DNA of 64,000 bases. Source: Rhododendron vialii (taxonomy: Eukaryota > Streptophyta > Magnoliopsida > Ericales > Ericaceae). The notes beneath the pieces were generated by a model. It had not been told where the DNA came from and searched no databases. It was given only the letters and a program-made list of their open reading frames with translations. The DNA lies in contig NC_080562.1 of the NCBI RefSeq assembly GCF_030253575.1, forward strand, positions 41,951,852-42,015,851. The letters are read 5' to 3'. Below are positions 1 through 12,800 of the stretch, one piece after another. Position 1 is the first letter of the stretch; the number at the start of each line of letters is the position of its first letter. The position numbers and the translations under genes were made by a program.

Positions 1-2008
1 TTAACTCGTAGATCATCAAAAGGATGGGTGGGGGGGGGGGGCGTACGTGGACCACGTTGTTTCGTATCGAAAGAGGTTTCGAAAAGTCCAACACAAAGGA
101 AAGGACCGTGTTTCCCCACCTCATTTGCATTTGCTGCTCCTGATTTTAAATCAACGGCTACCAATGCGTCATGCTTTTGTCTTTGTGTCGTCATTAGACT
201 CAATACTGCCAGCCTAGAAGCAAAAAGAGATCCCTCATCGAACCCCAGGCAGGAGCCAGGAAGGAAGGACCAATGTTTCCCCACCTCTCATCTTCCATAG
301 TTCCATGTCCTTATCAAAAAATAAATAAATCTTCCATGTCCCACCCCCACCCCCACCCCCAGCACCATTCTTCATTTTTTAATACAGTAGTCATTTGATT
401 TGATGCTTTCAATTCTCTTCTCTTTTTTAAGGAGTAATTTTGTAAATTAAGAACAAGGCTTGTCCACTGCACCGTGCAGTTAGCCGTTTGTGGGTTCACT
501 TTTATGATTGGAATTGTTTATATTATGGAACTTATTTTATAATTACTAACTACAACAAAAAGTCATGTGATTCGGGTGCTAATTAATAATATCTATGAGT
601 ACATTTATTTTCTCTAGCTATAAAATGGATTTGATCCAATGTGGGCAAAACCATTTTTGAAAGGAATGCACTTCGATTCGCATTAATTAGTCTATGCTTA
701 ATATGGTTTATGCTCTTGACAAGCTATACAATATAGACGCTTTCAATCTTGAAAGTGAACCCGACATGGGTTTACAATCGGCCAACTGCATGATGCAGTC
801 CAATAAAGGGACTACGGACAAGCTTTGTCCTTTTGAAAAAAATAAATATTATAGACATAAACTACTCGGTGAGGTGTGAGTCTGACAATTTCTTTCATTT
901 AGGTCTTTCAAAGTAGAGGAATATTTGCCTAAAAGTTCTTGTTAACCAATATTTTGGTAGCCTAATTTTAAGTTGCCAGGATGCCGCTACTAGTGCAGAA
1001 CAAAAGAACAAAACTTGTTTCATACGGGTTGGACTGCAATTGAACAAGCCGGACACCAAATTGTTCGAGTTTGTATTAAGAACTTAACGACATTCAATAA
1101 TATGTTTAAGCTTAATTTATTTTCGAGACGAACTTATTTCGAACAAGCTTTTAAATCAAGTCAATTACGAGTAACTTAAATTCTTAAACATCATAAGCTG
1201 AATGAGCTGTTATAACTTGTTTATGCTCGATTTCAAGGTTCAACGAACATAAAAAAATGTTCAACGTTTATTTATTTATTTATTCAACAAATTAATCTAA
1301 AATGAAATTTTAACAAATAAATAAATACGAACCCAAACTCGGGTAGTTTATCAGTACTCCTGGTTATAGGGTGATCAAGGATGGGATCAGAGGGGGTTTA
1401 GTGGCGGCGACCGCCACGACAAGAATTTTAGAAAATGTAATTATTATATGTAAAAAAAAATTATGCCCAACTTATATAGTCTCGCCACCACTAAATTTTT
1501 TTAGTATGCATTTCGCTACTGCTAGAGTAAAATCCTAATTCCGTCCTTGAGGGTGATGGATATGGTACTGGTTGAATCGGGGCATCATTTCTTTCTCTCT
1601 TTTTCTTTTTTGTACTTGGAATTAAAGGTTTTTCTTTCACGTAAAAGGAAAGTGGTGAAATTTTTCTTGACCAATGAGGTGACAGCTTTTTAGTGGAGGA
1701 ATTGTTCGGGGACCAGGGGTCAAATTAAAGACTCGAAAAGTTGAAGTGGGAGGGACGTGGAAGAAGAGTTTGGAATACCTCCAAAAAAAAAAATACAGCA
1801 TTTTACCTTGAAATCGAAAGGGTAAGTAAACCAGTCATCATGCTTTGATCGTTATCATAACCCGATGTCAATGTTAGCTTGCGGACACCTCAACTAATTT
1901 CAGAATCCTAAAGTTAATGATCGGTCAAATCCTTCAGTGACCTCAAGGTTTGAAATGTTTAACCTCTATAAGATTCGAACATACAACCTTATAGAGAACA
2001 AACACTTA

Positions 2009-2244
2009 CTCCCTCTGTTCCAAATTAATAGTCTGGTTCGGTCTTCAAGACAACTTTTAAAATGTTAATATCTTTCAATCTATAATGTTTTTAAAAATTT
2101 TAAATTTTTTGTATAATATAATTAATTGAGATCTATCATATGAGATCCATGTTGCACATAAAATTTATTATAGATTAAAAGATATTAACAATCTAAAAAA
2201 TGCGTTGGAGATCGAAATTGACTATTAATTTGGAACGGAGGGAG
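2009..2244. mobile_element. Stowaway-type MITE (Tc1/mariner)
   Basis: The left end reads CTCCCTCTGTTCC and the right end GGAACGGAGGGAG, a near-perfect terminal inverted repeat extending about 25 bp inwards. A TA dinucleotide flanks each end (2007-2008 and 2245-2246), the usual target duplication of this family. The element is 236 bp and has no coding capacity. A second copy lies at 8239-8466 and a probable left half near 61587. Confidence 0.88.
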
Positions 2245-2930
2245 TATTATTTACTTTGTCATGCGAACTTGACGAAACTACTTGGGTAGATTGTCTACTT
2301 TGATCTTTTTCACGAGAGATAGATATATTTTGATGACACGAGATTTTCATTCGGTATATATAGCCTAAGAATAATTCAGAGCCTCTCATGCGGCCATTTC
2401 ACACACTTAAGCGTAGGAGTGAGGTGAATTGGGAAATTGTTTTGGTATCGCTAATTTACTCTACATTTTGGAGATGACTAAATGATTAGTTTTAATTCTA
2501 ATGCAAAGATTAATGTATGATGAAGTTAATTTAATTTTAATTTAATATGAATGGTTGGTTTGGTGGTCAAGACTTGTAATAAATTGGTTTGCTTCCTTAA
2601 GGTATCATATTCGAGAATGGGCTATTAACTGGTTTGAGGCCAGTTGGGACTTGGTCGCTTAGTAATAATCGAAATTTGCATAAATTGACCCGAACACATG
2701 AGTTATAACAAAAAATTTATCGCAATTTTGTAGTAATTGAGAACTCATGTCAGAACCGATGGTTCATAGTCGTCGCGTGACTTTTGACGTTACGAAAGGA
2801 GTATGATCCAACGGCTAAGATACAACGACCCCAACAGGCCTCATGCTGACGCCATGCTGCCGTTCCGATCATATGTTCCAGATTATTATAATATATACAT
2901 CGAATCCCCTTGATCTCAAGGAAACTCCCC

Positions 2931-2936
2931 CACGTG
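2931..2936. promoter_or_regulatory. G-box upstream of pirin
   Basis: A palindromic CACGTG core sits in the context CCCCACGTGGGC, about 120 bp before the TATA box of the pirin gene. This is the binding core for plant bZIP and bHLH factors such as the ABA and light response regulators. Its use here is inferred from position only. Confidence 0.5.
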
Positions 2937-3048
2937 GGCCCCTCCCATGGCCGCCACCAATGTCCCCTTTGACCCTCCAAATTTGATATACACGACATCA
3001 CAAACACATACACGAATTAACGAACTCTCTCTCTCTTGTCTTTCTCTC

Positions 3049-3056
3049 TATAAATA
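3049..3056 (+). promoter_or_regulatory. TATA box of the pirin gene
   Basis: TATAAATA stands 112 bp before the pirin start codon in a CT-rich context. This spacing gives a leader of about 80 bases that ends in an uninterrupted GA tract running straight into the ATG. Confidence 0.6.
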
Positions 3057-3132
3057 CAGATTGAATTCTTGCTTTTTCTTCTCACATCTTCCAATCGCCA
3101 CACAGAGTAATACGTAGTACAGAGTTATTCAA

Positions 3133-3137
<5 letters not shown>

Positions 3138-3167
<30 letters not shown>
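3138..3167 (+). repeat. (GA)n microsatellite abutting the pirin start codon
   Basis: About 15 GA dinucleotides end directly at the ATG at 3168, so the tract is the last part of the 5' untranslated region. Similar GA or CT tracts lie in the leaders of XYLT and the kinesin gene in this window. Confidence 0.9.
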
Positions 3168-3172
<5 letters not shown>

Positions 3173-6100
3173 GGGTGTTGTAAAAGAACTTCGATTGGTG
3201 GTGAGAAAGTTTCTGGCTAGGCCTCAACATGAAGGGGATGGAGCCATTGTCAGAAGAAGCATAGGAAGGTAATTAGAAAGGATCAAAGATTGAACTTTTA
3301 TTTTGTTTTTCCAGTCAAAATTTTAAGTTCTTTGGCTGAATGGGTTTTTGGATCTTTTGAATTTCCCTTCAGGTTTGAACTGAAATACTTTGATCCTTTT
3401 CTCCTGCTGGACGAATTCTCAGGTGGGTGTCTCTCTGTTTTCCCCTGTTTCCTTTAAATTTCAATCATCATTCATTAATCTTTCGAACTTTCTTTTGGGT
3501 TAATAAAAATGCAGTTTCTGCACCTTCTGGGTTTCCTGATCATCCACACAGAGGTTTGATTTTCGTCCATTGTAATTTTCTCCTTTTGGAGGAAAAGATT
3601 CCTCTGCTTACTTGGAGATACGTATTGACATTTGGGTTGGATTTTGATTGCTCTGTTTTTTGTGTAACAGGGTTCGAGACAGTCACCTACATGCTTCAGG
3701 TATGTACATCGGAGTAATTGCTAATTTTACCAATCGAGTTTATCATTTTTTTTTTTAAAAATTATATATATCAAAAAAATAGGACAAAAGGGCCCCATTT
3801 TTTGCTTGTTTTTTTCCCTTTTTCAGCTTATTACTCATCACAAGACAAAATTAAAGATTCTTTCAATTTTTATTTTTTTTGTATTTCGGAAATTCAAAGA
3901 TTCTTTGAATTGACTTGTTATAAGGGTTGGAAATTAGCCAGGTTGATGTGATAGTGCAACTTAAAGGAAACCCCCATTCATTTTTCAAAAAGTGTAAAAA
4001 CAATCCGATCACATATCTCTCACATACGTGTGAGATTCATTTCATAGTTAAATATGTGGAGTCGACAAATATGTGTTAAATGTGTGATAGATGAGTGGTC
4101 GGTAGGGATGTGCGTAACATTTCTGTTCATTTTTCGATTTTCCTATAACAAAGAAACAGATTAGTGGGATTAATTTATGCTGGGGCCGGCCCAATTTTTG
4201 TAGTATAACATATCTTTGGAGTAAGAGGTTTATATGGAGTATTTGAATAGTTATGATATAAGTACGGATTCGCCCGTCTCCAAATAATGAATAAAGTCAA
4301 GATCATAATAGTTTTTATGTCTATCTTTTTAATCTAAAAAAAGTATCTCCTCCTCTATGAAAAGAAAGAACGTAACATTGAATGATAATGCATTTTTGTT
4401 GATAAAGATTACTTATTGTCACTTTCGTCCCTCCCACGTGTAAATTTCCAGCTCTACCACTGTTTTGTCTATAGCTAGCAACAGACTCGATTGTTGACGT
4501 TGTATACAGAGTGCACAAGATTTCTACTTATATCATGATTGAGAGATATACTTAAGACAGTAGTACCCTCACTTTTAATCCGAATATGTTATATTTTAGA
4601 TTACCATTGTTTTAGTGTATGCACCCAAAGTACATAGACTTGTCATTTAGAAGTTTTGTGGATGAGATAAATTATGTCTATGGCATTCTTTTCACCCAAA
4701 CTTGAAAGAGTATATTCTACATGTAAACAGGGTGCTGTAACGCATGAAGACTTTGAGGGACATAAGGGGACCATAGGAGCTGGTGATTTGCAATGGATGA
4801 CTGCTGGAAGAGGGATTGTTCACTCTGAAATGCCTGCAGCCCAAGGAATTCAAAAGGGCTTGCAGTTGTGGATCAACCTCTCCTCCCAACATAAAATGTA
4901 AGTCTAATTGGATAAATCGACTACACTATTAGCCAATTATTTTCTCAAGAAGTGGCAGTTCTTCGGATACATTGGGCGTTGGGATAGGGTCCCAAAATTA
5001 GTCGAAGTGCGCATAAACTGGTCTCGACATTGTAAAAAAAAAAAAGTCATTAGACATGTTTGAATGCTTTGTTCATGAAATCATGTCTGTATCTTATAAT
5101 TTATCAAAGCACATGGCAACAAAAGGTTTTTCCAAATGGGGTTGGAGAAAAACCTAGGAGTAGTACATAATTTTTTATCATATCAGAGTCAAATGGCTTC
5201 TTTAATAAGCAATTATCCTGTGTGACTGTCATGATTTATTAGTATGATTGATTTTCCAAAAGTGCTTACAGCTCACATCAAATGTGCTTCCACCCCAAAT
5301 CATCCCAACCACTTTCATATCGTCGCAATATCATCCCAACCACTTTAGTTTGTCAATCTAAAGCGATTCACATTTAGGGTTGTTAAGCGGAAAAAACTAC
5401 TCGAGTTTGAATTCGTGTTCGTTCATTGCAAGCTTGTTAAGATTGGTTCGTTACAAAAATAAATCAAGTTTGAACATTTTTTTAAAACTCGTTAAGGTTC
5501 CAAACTAGGCTCGAACAAACTGCTACTTGGCATGTTCGTCTTACCATGTATAAAAAATTCAAACTACTTGAGATCGGTCCGTGTTTAGCCTGATTAAAGC
5601 TCGTCTAACATCAGATCATCTCATAAAGAAGTTGAGCGCTCATCTCATAAAGAAGCTGAGCCCAAATATATTTTTTTTGAAACTCATCGTGTTTTCAAAC
5701 CAAAGTTGATGATCAACCACCTGCCCGACTCGTTTTGCTCGTTTAGCAGCCCCACGGGTACATATCCCACTCCATACAATACAATTTATTAATCACAGGA
5801 TGTTTTCATCTTATTTTACCCCCAATCACAGGATTGAGCCAAGGTATCAAGAAATAGCAAGCAAGGACATTGCAGAAGCCTCAAAAGATGGGATCAAGGT
5901 CAGAGTAATAGCCGGAGAGGCCCTAGGAACCAAGTCACCAATCTACACAAGGACACCCACAATGTACCTGGACTTCACCCTCAAGCCAGGGTCCCACCTG
6001 GAGCAACCAATACCCATTTCATGGAATGCATTTGTGTATGTCTTGGAAGGGGAGGGCATTTTCGGAAATTCAAGGTCTCTCCCTGTGGCAGCCCACAATC

Positions 6101-6312
6101 TCCTCCTCTTGGGTGGTGGAGATGGGCTTGAGGTCTGGAACAAGTCCAGCAAGGCCCTCAGGTTTGTTCTGGTTGGGGGTGAGCCGTTGGGCGAACCGGT
6201 GGTGCAAGTTGGGCCTTTTGTGATGAACAGCCAAGAGGAAATTGACCAGACAGTTGAGGATTATGAGAATTGTATCAATGGGTTTGAGAAAGCCAGGAAT
6301 TGGAGATCTTGA
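3168..6312 (+). CDS. Pirin-like cupin protein
   Basis: Six exons join in frame (3168-3268, 3373-3422, 3515-3553, 3671-3699, 4731-4897, 5832-6312) to give 288 residues, the normal pirin length. The N-terminal cupin carries the pirin metal ligands: His60 and His62 in HPHRGFET, then His104 and Glu106 in VHSEMP, so iron binding is likely intact. The C-terminal cupin is complete (PISWNAFVYVLEGEG region). Pirins are nuclear or cytosolic iron proteins; Arabidopsis PRN1 binds the G-protein alpha subunit and an NF-Y factor, and some pirins act as quercetinases. From memory the closest Arabidopsis relative may be At1g50590. All introns are GT-AG. The start is the first ATG after a TATA box and a GA-rich leader. 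No damage is seen. Confidence 0.95.
5375..5760. repeat. Degenerate TCGAG/GTTCG-rich dispersed repeat in pirin intron 5
   Basis: The stretch is dense in words such as ACTCGAG, GTTCGTTC, GCTCGAAC and CTCGTTTAGC. Similar text appears near 1040-1265, 15100-15420, 15835-16075, 38035-38215 and 39040-39205. It looks like one old non-autonomous repeat family. Ends could not be placed reliably. Confidence 0.4.
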
Positions 6313-6400
6313 GGCCCAGGTCTTGACTGCTGGCTTTCTGCTGTTGTTTTTTTTGTTGTTGTTTTGGTTAATAGATTTGATTTCAGCTTAAGTTTGTACT

Positions 6401-6406
6401 AATAAA
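6401..6406 (+). terminator. Polyadenylation signal of pirin
   Basis: A canonical AATAAA lies 89 bases after the stop codon, behind a T-rich stretch, as expected for a plant near-upstream element. Confidence 0.55.
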
Positions 6407-7139
6407 AGTGGGCAAAGTGTATTTCTAACACATTGTTTTATTCCAATTGGTATGAAAAAAAAAAAGAGGGGAAAATTGTGCAGTGGATAAGACTCAATCA
6501 GAAACCTTTATGTTTTTTTCTTTAGGCTATCTCGGGTGTCCATGTGATTCGGCTCTTTTCGCACAAAGGGCGAATATATGTGTGTCAGGATTTGTCGCGT
6601 CCAACGTGAAGGATTGAATGTCATTTTCTGACTTCTTGACTGACAACGAAAGTGTTGTGATCTTAAGGGCAAGATCACAAGAGGTTCGTGGTTTGCCACA
6701 ACAAAGTGTACTTACGTATTTTCTAACCGTGTAGGAAAGAAAGAACAAACGTAAAATAAAAGAACAAATTTTATTATTATCGGAATAACAAAGTTGTTGG
6801 TGTGAAAAGATAAAAGTCCGAATTACTTGATGAAGTAAATGGATTGGATTTGACTGGAAAGTTAAAGATAAGCAATTGCTGGAAGTTTGTGTTTGTTTGA
6901 AGCGCTGGACTTTGATAGTGTTGGAACCTTTTTTTTTTGTCTTGAATTTTCATATTTATAGGCATGGTCCATGCGATTTTGGCCTTACTTGAATTTCCCG
7001 ACTTCATGAGGAGTTGCCAAGTGTCCCATTAGCTTCCAATTTCCGTCAAAAGTGACGGTTTTAGGAAGTTACACGAGTTGCCCATGTAATTTTCCTTGGA
7101 TGAAGGTTACCAATAGTAATGGGCCATCCCTCCTTATTT

Positions 7140-7270
7140 GGAAAAAATGACGGCTAATGACGTGTTTTGATAATTAATATCTGCTAAGGATATTTTCAGT
7201 ATTAACAAATGTTCTCAGTATGTTATTAGCGGGTATTAATTATCAAAAACATCATGGATCATCATTTTCC
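7140..7270. mobile_element. Mutator-type MITE with 9-bp target duplication
   Basis: The 131-bp element begins GGAAAAAATGACGG and ends in an inverted copy (CATCATTTTCC). It is flanked by perfect 9-bp direct repeats TCCTTATTT at 7131-7139 and 7271-7279. Nine-bp duplications are the mark of Mutator-like transposition. The interior is a loose palindrome around GATAATTAATA. It is a relative of the copy at 37150-37290, sharing the phrases GACGTGTTTTGATAATTAAT and CAGTATTAACAAATGTTCTC. It has no coding capacity. Confidence 0.85.
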
Positions 7271-8238
7271 TCCTTATTTTATCTTATCGAACATAAAAGA
7301 TAACGGTCCATTTGATTATTTGACTTAATCAAATGGCCAATCAAAACATATTCTCCGCGAGCCCACTTTTCTTTTCAAATGGGGTTCTTCTTGAATATTA
7401 ATTAATTAACCACCATGGTCATGGGCCTTTCAAATTATTTGTTTAATAACAAAGCCCAAAAAAGCTTTAAGCCCATAACTGAATCAAATCAAATCAAATC
7501 AAAATTAATCGGGCCCAATCAAACATTGCCTTGGCCCATTAATTTTAACTTAATACATCTCTGTTTTCGGTCCAATTTAATTAAATGCCCTTTCAGCGTT
7601 GGTCTAGGACTTGGTACCAAAAATGAGTAAAGACCATGTCAGCTCACGTGCACATCGACTAATTTTTGAGGGACTAATTCTCGTCACTCACTAGCAAGTA
7701 TGCTATTTAAAGTTAGAGCAAACTTTATTATGGACTACCCCATAAGAGTTGATAACACCTAAGAAATTTTAAACCTTAGATATTAGGAGGCAGGCAAACC
7801 CATAATATCTCAGACTGACTTGGACCACGAGATCAACTCTTATGAATTAGGATTAACTGAACTTAATTTTGGGTAAGAAGACTCTTGTTCGCGTAGCCAA
7901 CGTACTAGTTTTGTGCCTTTGCCTTTTTTTCCCGAATGTTCGGATTGGGATTGATTCTTTGATTGTGATGTGTGAGTGATCCAACAGCTACAAATGAAAT
8001 GGCCAAAAAAGTCTAAAAGGTTTTGTGTTGGGGTTTTGTTAGTATGTGCTAATGTGCTCCAAGGGCAAATACTAGTGATCATTAACTAGAACAACTAACC
8101 CCACTTGTATTGAAAATTGTAGAAGTAGAACCCAAGTAGTTTAATGTACTGGCCGGCAACTATAGTATAGAGTCGGAGAAGAACTTATATTCGTATTGGT
8201 GAAAAGTCTAGAGCGAAACATAAAAATAAAAATATTTA

Positions 8239-8466
8239 TTCCATCCGTTCCATTTTCTTTGGTTTTTTTTCAATATTTGTGTCGTTTTTAAAACTTTTAT
8301 ATCTATAATATTTTTCATAATTTTGAAAACTTTGTATTATAGATTTAATCGAGAATTATCAAATAAGATCCATTTTGTATGTTTTTTAAAATTTATATTG
8401 AAAAATATAAGAAATTAAAAACGACATCAATTTTGAAAAAGTCTAAAACAAATGGAACGGAGGGAG
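8239..8466. mobile_element. Stowaway-type MITE
   Basis: The ends TTCCATCCGTTCC and GGAACGGAGGGAG form an inverted repeat with TA on each side (8237-8238 and 8467-8468). The 228-bp element is AT-rich and non-coding. The left end is more diverged than that of the copy at 2009-2244. Confidence 0.8.
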
Positions 8467-9812
8467 TAACTTTCTTTTTCCTTTAAAAAAATAGCTCTTG
8501 GTGGTCTAAAAGTTCCATAGGACGAAAACGAAAGAAGCTTCAGAGCACCAACCTTGTCGATGAGGATTCCTTTCTTTAAAGGAAATACTTATACACTTTA
8601 TTCTTTTTAAAAAGAAAGTGTTAACTACTGTGGAGAATCTTATTACAAAAAAAAAAAAAAAAAAACTTCTATGGGGAAGCTCGTCATTAGTGGAATTAAA
8701 TTCGCAATTATTAATCGCTAACCGTGGCCGACTCAGAATTTGTACTTAGTGGGAGCTCAAATCCCATGAAATTTTACACTAATAACAAAAAAATACTCCA
8801 TAGTCTATAATACTAATATTGCTACTTACTAGTTCTAAAAAAACACGAGATCATGTACATACACATAAATAACATTAATTTAGGGGGGTTTTTTCACCCA
8901 CATATAAAAAATTTATCAACTCTTTTTCCATTCAAAAGACTTGCAGGGGCGATCCTATAGAATTTTTTGAAATTAACTTGAAAATATAATATAGTTAGTA
9001 AGATTACAGGGAGGTGTGTGGGGACACGGATCCCGCTTGCACCTCCTACACACGCCCTACATGTGCTTCGATATCGTCCTGCATTATCAAAGCTCGTTGG
9101 TGTTCATTTTGTTATGGGTTTTTGCCGAGGTTTTTTTTTTTAATTTCTTACTGCAATAGGTGCTCACAGTAAATACTAAATTGTAACTTTATTGTTATTA
9201 ATGAATCTCTTACACTTTAAAAAAAATATAGTAATAGTTAAATCAACAAATTGGGAATGCAATAAGTGGTGTTGTTGTACTTTGGGAGCAATGGAATCTA
9301 TCCTAGATCTACATCTATTCATAAAATAAAACTCATAATTAATTAGGTTACTTTAGGCCATATAACTTTAATTTGGATCCATTATTATTATTAATAAAAC
9401 TCATAAGCTGTTACAAGAACCTTGTAGATTTTTTATTTCTTTCATCTAGATAAATGAATAATTAAATTAAATCAACTCAAATTTTTTTTAAAAAAAGAAA
9501 AAATTCTAGTTAGGATAGCAAATTTAGGTCCCGTTGCATCAAAATTTTTAATTTTATAATTATTTATTTTCTATTTTACGAGACATGTCATTTTTTTATA
9601 ATTTTAATTAGCCGAACCGGCCTGCAACAATCTACGTGTCCTTTTAATCAGGCAGTTCTACTCATCCGGATCAAGCAAAAATATTGACTACAGTACTTTT
9701 ATTAGTAGCGATCGAACAGAAAAACGCAGAATGACCAACTGTTTCAGTCGGAGTCGTCGTCATATTCTGCCGACAATACCTGAACCAAGAGAGCTCTCTC
9801 TTAGAATCCTTG

Positions 9813-9822
9813 AAGTGTGTGT

Positions 9823-9858
<36 letters not shown>
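9813..9858 (+). repeat. (GT)n(GA)n compound microsatellite in the XYLT leader
   Basis: About nine GT units are followed, after GAGG, by a GA tract ending ten bases before the XYLT start codon. It lies in the probable 5' untranslated region. Confidence 0.85.
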
Positions 9859-9867
9859 ACCTGAAAT

Positions 9868-12800
9868 ATGACGAAGAGGAACGTGAAGATCCTACTCTCT
9901 CTCTTCGCCTTCAACTCCTTCTGCCTCTACCTCTACTTCACCTACCACCCCGACGCCCACACACCTCCTCCACCAACCAACCACCGCCACACCTCCCAAA
10001 CCCAAATCCAAACCCAAACACAAACCCAAACCCTAACCCAAACCCAAACCCACCGCCACCACCACCAACAAAACCCCCTCACCAAGCCCTGGCCCATACT
10101 CCCCTCCTACCTCCCCTGGTCCCTTAACCCTAACCCTCCCTTCAGATCCTGCGAGGCCTACTTCGGCAACGGCTTCTCTCAACCCCTCCACCTCCTCAAA
10201 CCCCCCTCCCTCAACCCCGCCGGCTGGTTCAGGTCCTCTTCTCTCATTTTAATGCTATTACTCATAAATCTCTTCAAAATGAGCGAGATTTTTCGTGCCT
10301 CAACCTGATTAATTTGCTTTGGGGGCCGGTTCATATAGAGCAAAGCTTCGGCTTTAATTTCCTTTGGGGGCCGGTTCATATAGAGCAAAGCTCCGGCTTT
10401 AATTATGGGGTATAGTTAGTCGAGATGCCTATAAGCTAGCTCGGATATCTAAATTATAAAAAGAAAAAAGAAAAAATCCGTTGTGATTTTCTTTTTGGGG
10501 TTGCTTATTGTTGTGATTTTTGTGACAGGTGCTATTACAGCGAGACGCTGCGGAGCTCGGTGTGTGAGGGAGGGAGGATCCGGATGCATCCGGAGAGGAT
10601 TAGGATGTCGAGGGGAGGAGAGAGGTTGGAGGAGGTGATGGGGAGGGGAGAGGATGAGGAGTTGCCGGAGTTTGATTTCGGGGCTTTCGAAATCGAGGTT
10701 GTGGATGATGATAGTGATAGTAATGGATTGAGTGGTGGCGGTGGTGATCGGAAGCTCGTGGATTCGGAGTTTCTTAATCGGTATTTACAACGCGGCGGGA
10801 TTTCAAAGCACACGATGCGTTCTTTGGTTGATTCGATTCAGTTAGTTGGCGCTAAAGACTTCCAATGCTCTGAGGTTAGCTTAGTCTTTTTATCAATACT
10901 AGGAGTTAGGAACTTGTACGCGCAGGTGGCGACTTGGCGCTTTCGTTCAGGTTTCGTACGACCTAGGTTTCCCAATTGCGTTAAATGGTGAAAATTTGAA
11001 GGTCCTAAATAGTGCAAATTTGATTGGTTTTAAGATAGGTTTTATTGAGTTAAATGAAGATATTTGAATTTGCTATAGTAGGAAGGCTTGTATCCTAATT
11101 TGGGAAGTTAGTAGTGTGATTTGGGCAATCTAATTATGAAGCCACTGAATTAGTTGTCACTTAATGTGTTTGATTAAGTAAAGTTTCTATTTTTAAAGCA
11201 TGCTTCGTTGTTTTCTTCTACAATAATGAGTGGAAAGTGCTAGTTAGGATTTGTCTTTGTTTTGCTTAAGTGAATTTTTGAACTCCAGGTATTGTTGATG
11301 TCATGATGAGTTGGCACTTGGCATTAATTGAATTGTGTCCTGTAATCTGCCACCTGAAGTGCACTAGAATTCATGCATATTGATGAGCTGCTTATTAAAG
11401 ACATTTGATTTGCGTCACATTGTATGGTGATGGAGCTAAGCTACTAAACTAATCAGTTGGAATAAATGACATTAATGCTGAAAGATGAATCTTGTTATTC
11501 TGTACGGTAAGTTCTTTGAAGGAGGGCAAAAAGGAGATTCCAAAGCTCTTTCAAGTTCACCTCCAGAGTGTCACTGCCTTCAATTGCTAATGAATTAGGT
11601 TTCGTGTTGGATTTACATCAGTTCAGTTGTCTAGTTTGTATCTGCCACCTTGACATTGTTTAGTACCTGAAATTTGGAGCTTTTAGTGTTGTTCTCGGTT
11701 AGTAATGGTTGAAATGCAATTGCTTTTGATGTTAATGCATTTCAAATCTCGTCCTTGCTTTATGGATGAGCATGAGAAGACTTTTGACAGTGCTAATGAA
11801 CAAGTAGAGTGTGACCCCAAGCTTAGCAAGGCCTATGGCACGGTTGATGCCAAAGGAGAGGTATTGAATGCAGTTTGTGTGCCATGTGGTTTGGTGCTTA
11901 TCGGGTGTTACACTGTGCACTGTGACTGCGAAAAGGAGGCATCAACTACTTTGATTTGGAGCATGATGCACATGCACGAAACCTTTCAGATTTTTCGTTA
12001 TAGCAATTGATAGAAGTAGGAATTAGTAGGGTCTCATCACGACATCTGGAAAATCTAAATCTATAATGAGAGAAATGTAATGGAGGATGGGAAAATTTGT
12101 AGGGTCAAATACGTTGTATAGTGTTTATATGATCCTTTCTTGGGAGCTGTAATTAGGGAAAATACTCCACCTATGCCACCATTAAAAGTTGGTAAGCATG
12201 GTTGAAAAAGGATATTTCGAATCATTGAATTATTATGGTCTTTCCTTTTCATAGAACACATGCTGCCACTTAAATATTTATGAAAGTTTTGCTTGTTTAT
12301 ACTGTCATAGAAACATTGATTTGTCATTCTCGTGATATGCATCCTATTTTTATCAGTAGCATCTCTTTTGTTATCTCATCGTATCTCTGACATAGAAGTA
12401 TGTTGCTGCAGTGGGTTGAGGAGCCGACACTTCTTGTCACACGCTTTGAGTATGCAAATGTTTTCCACACAGTTACAGACTGGTTCAGTGCATATGTGGC
12501 CTCTAGGGTTACTGGCTTGCCTTATCGACCTAATTTGGTTTTTGTTGATGGTCATTGTGTGGTACGTGTGCCCAAAATGATATCACCTGTATTAGTTCTT
12601 TGATATGATTTCAAACTGCAGATTATTGGTCATCTAGTACTGCTTTCTTCAGCAAGTAATGGCAATAATCATAGAGTTAGGGAATTGAATAATATAATAA
12701 CTCAGATATATGAAACTGATGAGCCATCAGTGTGGTCCGAGTATCCTGAAAATCCGGCTATTCAAACGTGACTTATATCTGTGGCACTCAACTGAACAAA

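Larger units (their letters stand above)
1..3040. other. Intergenic spacer left of the pirin gene
   Basis: No gene is supported here. Short open frames show no family resemblance. The stretch holds a G-run near position 30, AT-rich spacer, a degenerate repeat rich in TCGAG/GTTCG words near 1040-1265 that recurs elsewhere in the window, a Stowaway MITE at 2009-2244, and the pirin promoter at the right end. Confidence 0.6.
6413..9780. other. Spacer between pirin and XYLT
   Basis: No gene is supported. Two miniature elements are clear: a Mutator-type MITE at 7140-7270 and a Stowaway at 8239-8466. The rest is AT-rich with A and T runs. Short open frames here look like chance. Confidence 0.55.

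Noticed and set aside
11705-12010. 101-residue frame inside XYLT intron 2
   Set aside because: No known domain, no splice support, and the XYLT frame joins cleanly around it.
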